Source: Arthrobacter sp. DNA4 (GTDB lineage Bacteria; Actinomycetota; Actinomycetes; Actinomycetales; Micrococcaceae). From it: a stretch of DNA of 64,000 bases. The stretch is from NCBI RefSeq assembly GCF_024362385.1, contig NZ_CP101466.1, positions 1,054,001 through 1,118,000 on the forward strand. Direction: 5' to 3'. Under the pieces are notes generated by a model. It did no database searches. It was given only the letters and a program-made list of their open reading frames with translations, and was not told where the DNA came from. The number at the start of each line of letters is the position of its first letter. The first letter of the stretch is position 1. The translations under genes were made by a program, and so were the position numbers. Below, one piece after another: positions 34,151-40,844 of the stretch.

Positions 34151-35536
34151 TTAAAGGGGCTTGTCCAGTGAGATGGTTTCCATGTGCTCGGGGACGCGGA
34201 CCCTCCATCCGAGCTGGCGTTTGATTCTGGCCCGGAGGGCATCAGAGGCATCCGGCTCTCCGTGGGTGATGTAGGTCATTGCCGGCGCCTGGGGCGCGGC
34301 CTTCATCCACTGGATCAGTTCGTCGGAGTCGGCATGCGCGGACAGCCCTTCCATCTGGATGACCTCCGCCTCGATATTGACGTCCTGGCCGTAGATCCGG
34401 AGGTGTTTTTCGCCTGCGGCGAGGGAGGCGCCCCGGGTTCCTCCTGCCTGGTATCCGCTGAGAATGATGGCGTTGCGCCTGTCAGGTCCATAGGCAGTGA
34501 GGTGGTGCAGAATCCTGCCGCCAGTGAGCATGCCGCTTGCGGAGATGATGATCATGGGCCCGCCGCGGAGATTAAGCAATTTGGACTCATCAGGGCTGCG
34601 GACGGGCTTCGCCACCTTGTACATGGCCTCGAATTCGTGTGGCTTGAGCCTGTGTTCTTCGCGGTGGCGCTGGTACATGTCGGATGCATCGATGGCCATC
34701 GGGCTGTTGAGGTAGACCGGGACGGAGGGGATTGCCTGTTTCGCCAAGAGGCGAGAGATGTGCAGCAGCACTGTTTCGGCCCGGCCTACAGCGAACGCTG
34801 CGATCAGGATGACTCCATGCCGCTTGGCCACCCTTGTAATGATTTCCCCGAGTTCAGTCTCAGGATCTCCTGCCGGGTGTGCCCGGTTCCCGTAGGTGGA
34901 TTCCGTGACCAGCACGTCCACGGGCTCAAGGCCCCGCGGCGGGTACATCAGCGGGTCACGGGCGCGGCCAAGGTCTCCGGTGAAGTGGATGGTGCGTCCG
35001 GCCAGTCTGAGATGCACCTGTGCGGCGCCGAGGATGTGTCCGGCGGGAAGGAATGATGCTTCGATTCCTCCGGGCAGGGGGAACGGGCGGTCAAAGTCCC
35101 GGGTTTTGAAGTTGTTGAGTGAACGGACGGCATCTTCGGCGGTGTAGAGGGGTTTGGGGGGATGGTGGGTTGATGATGCCTTGCGATCTGCGTAGCGGGC
35201 TTCCTCTTCCTGAAGGTAGCCGCTGTCGGGAAGCAGCAAAGTACACAGTTCTGCGGTACCAGCCGTCGCATAGACGGGGCCGTGGAAACCGTCCCGCACC
35301 AAGGCAGGGATATACCCGCTGTGGTCCAAGTGGGCATGGGTGAGGACAACTGCATCGATGTCGGCCGGTGTGACATGGAACGGTATGCGGTTACGGTCGC
35401 GGAGGAGCTTATAGCCCTGGAAGAGCCCGCAATCGACCAGGACCTGGTGTCCTTGGGAACGGACCAGGTACCGGGAACCCGTCACGGTGTCCGTTGCGCC
35501 GAGAAACTGCAGCATCGGGGGATGCTGTTCTCCCAT
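34151..35536 (-). CDS. MBL-fold beta-CASP RNA/nucleic-acid metallo-hydrolase, 461 aa
   Basis: A metallo-beta-lactamase domain with the zinc motif LTHAHLDHSGYIPAL, IHFTGDLGRARDPL and GLFQGYK. It carries the beta-CASP insertion characteristic of CPSF73-like nucleases and a C-terminal motif IQMEGLSAHADSDELIQWM. RNA processing (as YSH1-type bacterial enzymes) is the family role; the target is unknown. AAGGAGC precedes the ATG at 35536. It is divergent from a universal stress protein gene, and DosR-like sites in the space between suggest shared stress control. Confidence 0.9.
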   Translation of the reverse strand: MGEQHPPMLQFLGATDTVTGSRYLVRSQGHQVLVDCGLFQGYKLLRDRNRIPFHVTPADIDAVVLTHAHLDHSGYIPALVRDGFHGPVYATAGTAELCTLLLPDSGYLQEEEARYADRKASSTHHPPKPLYTAEDAVRSLNNFKTRDFDRPFPLPGGIEASFLPAGHILGAAQVHLRLAGRTIHFTGDLGRARDPLMYPPRGLEPVDVLVTESTYGNRAHPAGDPETELGEIITRVAKRHGVILIAAFAVGRAETVLLHISRLLAKQAIPSVPVYLNSPMAIDASDMYQRHREEHRLKPHEFEAMYKVAKPVRSPDESKLLNLRGGPMIIISASGMLTGGRILHHLTAYGPDRRNAIILSGYQAGGTRGASLAAGEKHLRIYGQDVNIEAEVIQMEGLSAHADSDELIQWMKAAPQAPAMTYITHGEPDASDALRARIKRQLGWRVRVPEHMETISLDKPL

Positions 35537-35948
35537 GACTGCTCCTTGTTATTGCACTGTGGCGGTGGAGGAAAAAATTCCCACGCCAGCCACGCGTGAT
35601 GGGAAGCTTCTTCGGTTCCGTGGCCTGCACTTCGTCGGGAAGCGGAGCGCGGACTTGCAGGACCCCGTTGGAAGGCGTTCTTGAGGTGCCGGCGTCAGTC
35701 CAGTTAATACCCACGAACGTTGGGCTGTTAGGGACAAAAGGCCCTCCTGCCGGGGGCCGTCGCTCGCGGATGGCCGCAGGTGTTTGTCCCGATGATTAGG
35801 GGATTTCGCCCCTGCCGGCAGGCGGGCAACGCGCTGTACTTTGTGATCGGGAGGGACGCCGGAAGGTAAGCATGCGGCCCGTCCACACCGTCTGCCCCAG
35901 GACCCTGAATGGAACTTCACCATCCAGGGGGCAGTGAAAGGAAGACAC
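35537..35948. other. Intergenic region, 412 bases
   Basis: Divergent promoter region of the beta-CASP and universal stress genes. Apart from the two DosR-like boxes listed separately, I see no convincing gene; the open frames here lack ribosome-binding sites or natural composition. The long distance (137 bases from the nearer box to the stress gene) leaves room for a leader. Confidence 0.6.
35728..35816. promoter_or_regulatory. Two DosR/DevR-like boxes
   Basis: GGGACAAAAGGCCC (35731-35744) and GGGGATTTCGCCCC (35799-35812), each preceded by TTA, resemble the DosR consensus GGGACTTTAGTCCC (10 of 14 matches each by eye). Universal stress proteins are classic DosR targets in mycobacteria. The boxes lie between the two divergent genes. 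No DosR-like regulator is in this window. Confidence 0.5.
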
Positions 35949-36404
35949 ATGACTGGCACCGGTTCGTTCTTGATAATTGTCGGTTTTGACGGTTCCGAAC
36001 ATTCCCGGGCGGCACTGACCTGGGCGTTGGACGAGGCACACCGGCGCAACGGGCAGCTCCGCCTGGTCACAGCCTGGAACAAGCCGGCGATGGCATGGTA
36101 TCCGGCTGTCCTGGAAACAGCGGCGGGTGAGATTGCCGCCGAAGAGTCTCCGGAGCACATCGCCCGGAGCCTCCAAGAAGACGCGCTAAAGTCCGCCGAA
36201 AATGCAGGCGTACCAGCTGCAGGGCGGCTGGTAGACACGCATTCACCTGCGTCGGCAATTCTCGATGCGGCCAGTGACGCGGACCTTATCGTCATAGGTT
36301 CCCGGGGACACGGAGGATTTCCCGGTTTGCAGCTGGGTTCCGTTTCTGCCCAGGTGGTCAACCACGCCGAATGTCCTGTCCTGGTGGTTCACTCCAAGGC
36401 ATGA
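35949..36404 (+). CDS. Universal stress protein, UspA family
   Basis: 151 aa, single Usp domain. IIVGFDGSEHSRAALTWALD at the start and the ATP-binding GSRGHGGFPGLQLGSVSAQV near the end (G-2x-G-9x-G-S pattern) are intact, so it probably binds ATP. The ATG at 35949 has AAAGGAAG upstream; a GTG five codons earlier is less suitable. Such proteins are induced by hypoxia, starvation or redox stress, in line with the DosR-like boxes upstream. Confidence 0.93.
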   Translation: MTGTGSFLIIVGFDGSEHSRAALTWALDEAHRRNGQLRLVTAWNKPAMAWYPAVLETAAGEIAAEESPEHIARSLQEDALKSAENAGVPAAGRLVDTHSPASAILDAASDADLIVIGSRGHGGFPGLQLGSVSAQVVNHAECPVLVVHSKA

Positions 36405-36786
36405 TTCCAGCACTGCCCCCTGTTGGAGAAGCGGGTCCCGTCCTACACTTAAAGCGCCTGCAGGTAACCATCAGATGACGCCGGGTTGTTCAGGACATGA
36501 GAATGTCCGAGCCTTCTCTTAGCGAGATCGCGAAGGTACCTGCAGGTTCTGCGTCTGAAGACTCCGGTGCTGGTGGGGCCGTCCCTTTGCTGTCACCGTG
36601 CGCCGTATGTGGATGCCCCGGATCGTTCCCAGGCGCAGCGTTCGCGCAGGAGTCGGGAAGGATTGCCCGAGTTCCAGTGGAACCGGCCAATTGAGGGCAT
36701 TCCCCGACGCTAAGCTCTTGCGTGGCGTCAGCGGTAATGGGGGCTGACGCACCAAACTTTTCCTGCACACAACCTGGGGAATCTGC
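36405..36786. other. Intergenic region, 382 bases
   Basis: No supported gene. A 65-codon open frame at 36497-36694 has no ribosome-binding site and no recognisable sequence. There is a small inverted repeat, GGACATgagaATGTCC, at 36493-36508, and a clear hairpin just ahead of the nuclease gene (listed separately). Confidence 0.55.
36725..36750 (+). promoter_or_regulatory. Hairpin 36 bases upstream of the nuclease gene
   Basis: GCGTCAGC (36725-36732) and GCTGACGC (36743-36750) form an eight-base perfect stem with a ten-base loop. It sits in the likely leader of the secreted nuclease and could be an operator or RNA structure. Confidence 0.4.
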
Positions 36787-37650
36787 ATGTCCAGCCACGC
36801 GTCCTTGCCCGACACCACGCCTGCCTCCGGCACCCGCTGGACGGCCGCCGTCGTCCTTTCCGCGCTGCTGGCCCTCTTCGGCGCAAACCTGCCGGCGGTT
36901 GCCGCCGACACAGGCACCGAGCCGTCAGCAACAGTCCAGGCCGCGGACCTGCTCGAGACCCTGCCGGTCAAGGGCCGGGCACCCAAGACCGGGTACGAGC
37001 GCTCGCTGTTCGGGGCAACGTGGGCGGACGTGGACCAGAACGGCTGTGACACCCGGAACGACATCCTCAACCGGGACCTGACGGAGATCACGTACGTCAC
37101 CGGCGTCCCGTGCACGGTCAAGACCGGCGTACTTGCGGACCCTTACACGGGCACTGTCATCAACTTCGTCCGCGGGACCACCACCAGCAGTGCAGTACAG
37201 ATCGACCATGTGGTGGCACTCAGCGACGCCTGGCAGAAGGGTGCCCAGCAGCTGACCTCGGAGCAGCGGACGGCCTTCGCCAACGACCCGCTGAATCTGC
37301 AGGCGACGGACGGGCCCACGAACCAGCAAAAGGGCGACGGCGACGCCGCCACCTGGCTGCCTCCGGCCAAGGGCTTCCGGTGTGAGTACGTCGCCCGGCA
37401 GGTCTCTGTGAAGGCGCGGTACAGTCTGTGGGTGACGCAGGCGGAGCACGACGCCATCGCCGGGATCCTTGCCACGTGCCCCGGGCAGCAGGCACCGGCC
37501 ACCGTAGCGGCCGCCTCCAGCGCCACGGTCGTCTACTACGCGAACTGCTCCGAGGCGGTGGCTGCCGGGGCTGCCCCGCTGTATGCCGGCACCCCCGGGT
37601 ACCGTTCCGGACTGGACGGCGACGGCGACGGAGTAGCCTGCGAGGGGTAG
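36787..37650 (+). CDS. Secreted HNH-type nuclease (DUF1524/GmrSD C-terminal fold) with excalibur domain, 287 aa
   Basis: A Sec-type signal peptide (hydrophobic WTAAVVLSALLALFGANLPA, cleavage likely after AVAA near residue 40) is followed by a DUF1524 HNH-like nuclease domain (FGATWADVDQNGCDTRNDIL, QIDHVVALSDAWQKGAQQLT, NDPLNLQATDGPTNQQKGD) whose DHVVALSDAW holds the catalytic His. The C-terminal excalibur domain has the calcium-binding GLDGDGDGVACE. Secreted nucleases of this layout probably scavenge DNA outside the cell. The gene stands alone between stress and membrane genes. Confidence 0.9.
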   Translation: MSSHASLPDTTPASGTRWTAAVVLSALLALFGANLPAVAADTGTEPSATVQAADLLETLPVKGRAPKTGYERSLFGATWADVDQNGCDTRNDILNRDLTEITYVTGVPCTVKTGVLADPYTGTVINFVRGTTTSSAVQIDHVVALSDAWQKGAQQLTSEQRTAFANDPLNLQATDGPTNQQKGDGDAATWLPPAKGFRCEYVARQVSVKARYSLWVTQAEHDAIAGILATCPGQQAPATVAAASSATVVYYANCSEAVAAGAAPLYAGTPGYRSGLDGDGDGVACEG

Positions 37651-37656
37651 CTCCCG

Positions 37657-38124
37657 CTATACCGCGTGAGGCCCTGTCCGGGGCGGCGCGTCCTTGTTCA
37701 GCGTCAGGCCTGCGATGATCGCGCCGGTCAGGAGGAGTATGAACGGCGTTTGGAGAATTGAACCCAGAAGTGCGTACCCCGAGTCCGCAATAGGTCTTGA
37801 CGCCGCAATGAGGCAGGCAATGTCCATAGCCAGGGCCATCACGTAGCCGGCGACGAAAATGACCATCACCGCAGGCGGCCGGAAACCCTTGGTAAAGGCC
37901 CGCACTGCCGAGTCGTAGGCCACGAATTTCAGGCCGATGAAGATCGGCGTGAAGGTCAGCAGGTCCACGATATGCACATTGTCCGGGAATCTGCGCAGCG
38001 GCACGTTCGCGGCGCCTTGGTAGACGCCCTCGGAAAAGAACCACCGGGTGCCCAGGTGGATCCCGATCAACAGGGCCGACAGCAGCCCGTACCGCAGCCA
38101 TGTTCCACGCCGTGTCATCCCCAT
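37657..38124 (-). CDS. Small polytopic membrane protein, 155 aa
   Basis: Four hydrophobic segments (YGLLSALLIGIHLGTRWFF, IVDLLTFTPIFIGLKFVAY, AVMVIFVAGYVMALAMDIAC, LLGSILQTPFILLLTGAII) and a short basic N-terminus (MGMTRRGTW). No family recognised. The frame stays open upstream to 38295, but the extra part reads as non-coding and overlaps the region before the next gene; starts at 38124 or 38118 are both possible and neither has a strong ribosome-binding site. Convergent with the nuclease gene, six bases apart. Confidence 0.6.
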   Translation of the reverse strand: MGMTRRGTWLRYGLLSALLIGIHLGTRWFFSEGVYQGAANVPLRRFPDNVHIVDLLTFTPIFIGLKFVAYDSAVRAFTKGFRPPAVMVIFVAGYVMALAMDIACLIAASRPIADSGYALLGSILQTPFILLLTGAIIAGLTLNKDAPPRTGPHAV

Positions 38125-38206
38125 CGCCCAGTATGGCTGTGCGTGCCATGTGGGTTTCAAGGCAGTTGCCGCAAACTTGAGGTGCCGGCGGGGGTGCAGG
38201 CCGTTC

Positions 38207-38728
38207 ATGCTCTTCCCCGGACGGCCTGCAGATGGCAGATTGTTCCTTGGCACCGGGATAACCGGGGACGAAAAGACTCGCTTAGGGGCAGCCACGGCTC
38301 ACGCCGAGAACCAGATCACCATCAGCCGTTCGCCCGACGAGGTTTACATGTTCCTGGCCGACGGGTTGAACAACACGGCGTGGCGTGCAGGCGTTCAGTC
38401 CATCTCGCTGAAGAGCGGTACTGCCGGAATGCCCGGCGCGGTGTACAGGCAGACGCTGAGCGGACCGGGCGGCCGGGCCATCGACGGCGACTACGAGATC
38501 ATCGCCGCCGAACCCGGCAGGCTCCTCGGCTTCCAAGTGGTGGCCGGTCCTGCCCGCCCCTCCGGCGCCTACCACCTCGCGCCATCCGACGGCGGGACAA
38601 CGGTCCGCTTCACCCTGGACCTGCAACCCAAGGGACTGATGAAACTCGCTGGGCCGATGGTCCAGCGCACCATGGACCAGGAGGTCGCCCAGCTGGCAAA
38701 GCTGAAAACAGTCCTCGAGGCACGGTAG
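38207..38728 (+). CDS. SRPBCC-family protein, start uncertain
   Basis: The conserved START-like region begins about 38300 (ENQITISRSPDEVYMFLADG, NNTAWRAGVQSISL, AEPGRLLGFQVVAGPARPSG). It ends TMDQEVAQLAKLKTVLEAR. No good start precedes it: the frame offers ATG at 38207 or TTG at 38240, and the expected place near 38285 (after TTAGGGGCA) has no start codon. The family start may have been lost, or a weak start is used. Ligand unknown. A bulged hairpin terminator follows. Confidence 0.65.
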   Translation: MLFPGRPADGRLFLGTGITGDEKTRLGAATAHAENQITISRSPDEVYMFLADGLNNTAWRAGVQSISLKSGTAGMPGAVYRQTLSGPGGRAIDGDYEIIAAEPGRLLGFQVVAGPARPSGAYHLAPSDGGTTVRFTLDLQPKGLMKLAGPMVQRTMDQEVAQLAKLKTVLEAR

Positions 38729-38806
38729 GCACGGGCGGGTTTCGCCGGCGGGCCCAAGCCGCGCGGGACTAACACCGGCAGGGATGGACTTCCGCGTCAT
38801 GAATCA

Positions 38807-38835
38807 CGACGGCGGCACGCGGCAGGGTGCCGTCG
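38807..38835 (+). terminator. Hairpin of the ACGACGGCGGC family
   Basis: CGACGGCGGCAC (38807-38818) faces GTGCCGTCG (about 38827-38835) with a short bulge, 80 bases after the SRPBCC stop and before the small gene at 38890. Confidence 0.55.
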
Positions 38836-38889
38836 GCATGGGGTTCGTGCGGCAGACTTGGGGGTGCTCCCCAACGAAAGCAGGACCAC

Positions 38890-39156
38890 GTGATCACTCT
38901 CCAGCAGGACGCCGACGGCTTCGTCCGCATGAACCGCCATTACCCGGCCAGTGTCCGGATCCGGATTGCCTTCAACGACGGCAGCAGCGGCGAGTTTTCG
39001 GGCCGGACCCTCAACAACGCCTACGACGCCGCGCTTGCCGAGTTCCGCGCCCAGAACGGTCTCGACGCGAAGGGCTTTAACCGGACCCCGGCAGGCCGGA
39101 CCAACTCAGGCAACAAACTGGATTTTGTTCCCGTGCACCCGGGCATGGGGGAGTAG
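38890..39156 (+). CDS. Small hypothetical protein, 88 aa
   Basis: GTG start at 38890 with CAGGA a few bases upstream; the frame is open to 38827 but has no site there. The sequence (VITLQQDADGFVRMNRHYPA, VRIRIAFNDGSSGEFSGRTL) is compact with a basic, polar C-terminus (NRTPAGRTNSGNKLDFVPVH). No family recognised. Its composition is coding-like and there is no overlapping alternative. Confidence 0.5.
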   Translation: MITLQQDADGFVRMNRHYPASVRIRIAFNDGSSGEFSGRTLNNAYDAALAEFRAQNGLDAKGFNRTPAGRTNSGNKLDFVPVHPGMGE

Positions 39157-39194
39157 CCGGAGCCGCATTACGGAAGCGGCAAGCCTGAGGGTGG

Positions 39195-39431
39195 TCACTC
39201 GGTAAGGGCATCGGCATGCCGGTGCGCAACCTTCCACTTGCCGTCCTCGCGCAGGTAAACCTGTGTGGCCCGGAGCGTGAGGCCTGCGGGCTCGCCGTCC
39301 CGTCGGAACGAGATGCGTTCGATGCCGGCGGTAGGCCACGTCCCCGCATGCCTGCAACTCGAACTCCCATGGGGTGCAGTCGGAAACGCTGTCCTCCAGG
39401 TACCTGAAGGTAAGTCCTCGCGGTCACTCAT
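39195..39431 (-). pseudogene. Remnant of a SnoaL/NTF2-like (DUF4440-type) gene
   Basis: The last 45 residues (AGIERISFRRDGEPAGLTLR and ATQVYLREDGKWKVAHRHAD) are a good match in style to NTF2-like proteins. The preceding homologous stretch (RYLEDSVSDCTPWEFELQAC, then GDVAY) is in another frame, and the two meet near 39340 at a frameshift. The N-terminal half of the domain is missing: only MSDRED remains before the junction near 39415. So an internal deletion plus a frameshift have destroyed the gene. Confidence 0.6.
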
Positions 39432-39494
39432 GCGTCAAGGTACGCGCGCCGTGCGGGCCCGGCAGGGGGGAAGCGCCGGTGCAGTAACCCGTGG

Positions 39495-40112
39495 TTACGC
39501 CTGCTCCGCGCTGTCCTGGTGGGCCGCCACCACGAAGTGTTCCACCCGCCGGTCCGGAACCAGCCAGATCAGCGCGACGATGGTGAAGACCGCGACTCCC
39601 AGCAGCGGCTGGACCAGGGTGAGGGCAATGCCGGTGAGGTAGATCAGCGGAGAAGCCTTGCCCTTCCAGTCTTTCCCCACGGCCTGGGCAAGCGCCCCAT
39701 CTTTGCCCTGCACTGCGATCAGCCGCCGCTCCAGGATGAAGTAGGCGATCGCGGCGCACAGCAGGTTGACGCCGTACAGCAGCACGGGGACCTGCAGGAA
39801 ACCGGACTCGTCCATCCACCGGGTGGTGAACGGGAACAGGGACAGCCAGAACAGCAGGTGGAGGTTGGCCCAGAGGATACCGCCGCTCACCCGGCTGGCG
39901 AGGTGGATCATGTGGTGGTGGTTGTTCCAGTAGATCCCCACGTACACGAAGCTCAGGAGGTAGGTGAAGATCGTGGGCAGGATGGCGGCGACGCCTGCCC
40001 ACGTGGGTTCCTCGGGCGTGTGCAGTTCCAGCACCATGATGGTGATGATGATCGCTAGTACGCCGTCGCTGAAAGCCTCGAGCCGATTTTTGTTCACCCG
40101 AACATCATGCAC
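39495..40112 (-). CDS. TMEM175-like (DUF1211) membrane channel protein, 205 aa
   Basis: The hallmark RLEAFSDGVLAIIITIMVLE of the first helix is present, followed by five more helices (LPTIFTYLLSFVYVGIYWNN, WANLHLLFWLSLFPFTTRW, LYGVNLLCAAIAYFILE and two C-terminal spans). Bacterial TMEM175 homologues form tetrameric K+-conducting channels in which the FSDG helix lines the pore. The start at 40112 (MHDVRVNKNRLE) lies seven bases after the previous gene's stop on the same strand, so it may be the last gene of the operon from 44235. Confidence 0.88.
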   Translation of the reverse strand: MHDVRVNKNRLEAFSDGVLAIIITIMVLELHTPEEPTWAGVAAILPTIFTYLLSFVYVGIYWNNHHHMIHLASRVSGGILWANLHLLFWLSLFPFTTRWMDESGFLQVPVLLYGVNLLCAAIAYFILERRLIAVQGKDGALAQAVGKDWKGKASPLIYLTGIALTLVQPLLGVAVFTIVALIWLVPDRRVEHFVVAAHQDSAEQA

Positions 40113-40118
40113 GCAAAC

Positions 40119-40844
40119 TCACGTGGCCAGGGTGTCAAACCACTGCCGGCCTCCCGGCGCCGCCGTCTGCGCTGGCCAGTAGCCGGTTACGAGCCGCTTG
40201 AGATTCGAGAACTGGCGGGTCTGCATGACCCAGTGCGACGGTTCCAGGATGGCTGCGCTCATGATGGGTTGAAGCCACGTGGGCCGCAGGGCCCAGTAGC
40301 CGCTGACCACCAGCCGGGTTCGCTCCTCGGGCAGGCTGCGCACGTCGAATCCCCAGAGGGAGTCGGTGTAAAAACGCGGCCGTGTCCCCGCCGGATCGAA
40401 GGGACGCCCCCGCAGATCGAGGGACATGCGGAGACCCAAAAACCGCTCCGGTTCAAGGGCCGCGACCTCCCACCACTCGCTGCCATCCGGCTTGGCGGCC
40501 AAATGCTGGCCGAGGGCGATGTCCTGCCACTCGGGATGGATGCTTTCAGCGCTGCGCCGCCCAAAGTTGTCGAGACGGTCCCAGCTGTACCAGCCTGCGC
40601 GGTCTGTGCCCATCTGCACCAACCAAGGCCATACGCGGGATGGGGGTGCATCGATGGTCACGGCCATGGTCGCGCTTCGGGAGCTGTCCGGAATCAGGTC
40701 TGCGCCCGGGTATGGCTCCTGGACTTCGTCGGGGGTAGCACCCCAGCGGAGCAGGCGGGGCCGCACAATGGACAGGTAAGCGGCTACACAGCAGGCCGCC
40801 GCACCCCCTGCCACTATTGCGCCCCTGCCTGTGCGGTGTGTCAT
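40119..40844 (-). CDS. Membrane-anchored SRPBCC-like protein, 241 aa
   Basis: One N-terminal helix (GAIVAGGAAACCVAAYLSIV) followed by a START-like domain (SATMAVTIDAPPSRVWPWLV, QMGTDRAGWYSWDRLDNFGR, WWEVAALEPERFLGLRMSL). The WPWLVQMG, RAGWYSWD pattern is common in this actinobacterial SRPBCC group. Its ATG overlaps the stop of the PEP-utilising enzyme gene (ATGA at 40841-40844), so the two are translationally coupled. Role unknown; a lipid- or ligand-carrier partner for that enzyme is a guess. Confidence 0.78.
   Translation of the reverse strand: MTHRTGRGAIVAGGAAACCVAAYLSIVRPRLLRWGATPDEVQEPYPGADLIPDSSRSATMAVTIDAPPSRVWPWLVQMGTDRAGWYSWDRLDNFGRRSAESIHPEWQDIALGQHLAAKPDGSEWWEVAALEPERFLGLRMSLDLRGRPFDPAGTRPRFYTDSLWGFDVRSLPEERTRLVVSGYWALRPTWLQPIMSAAILEPSHWVMQTRQFSNLKRLVTGYWPAQTAAPGGRQWFDTLAT

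Noticed and set aside
36497..36694. 65-codon open frame ahead of the nuclease
   Set aside because: No ribosome-binding site, no homologous look, and it spans a region with small inverted repeats.
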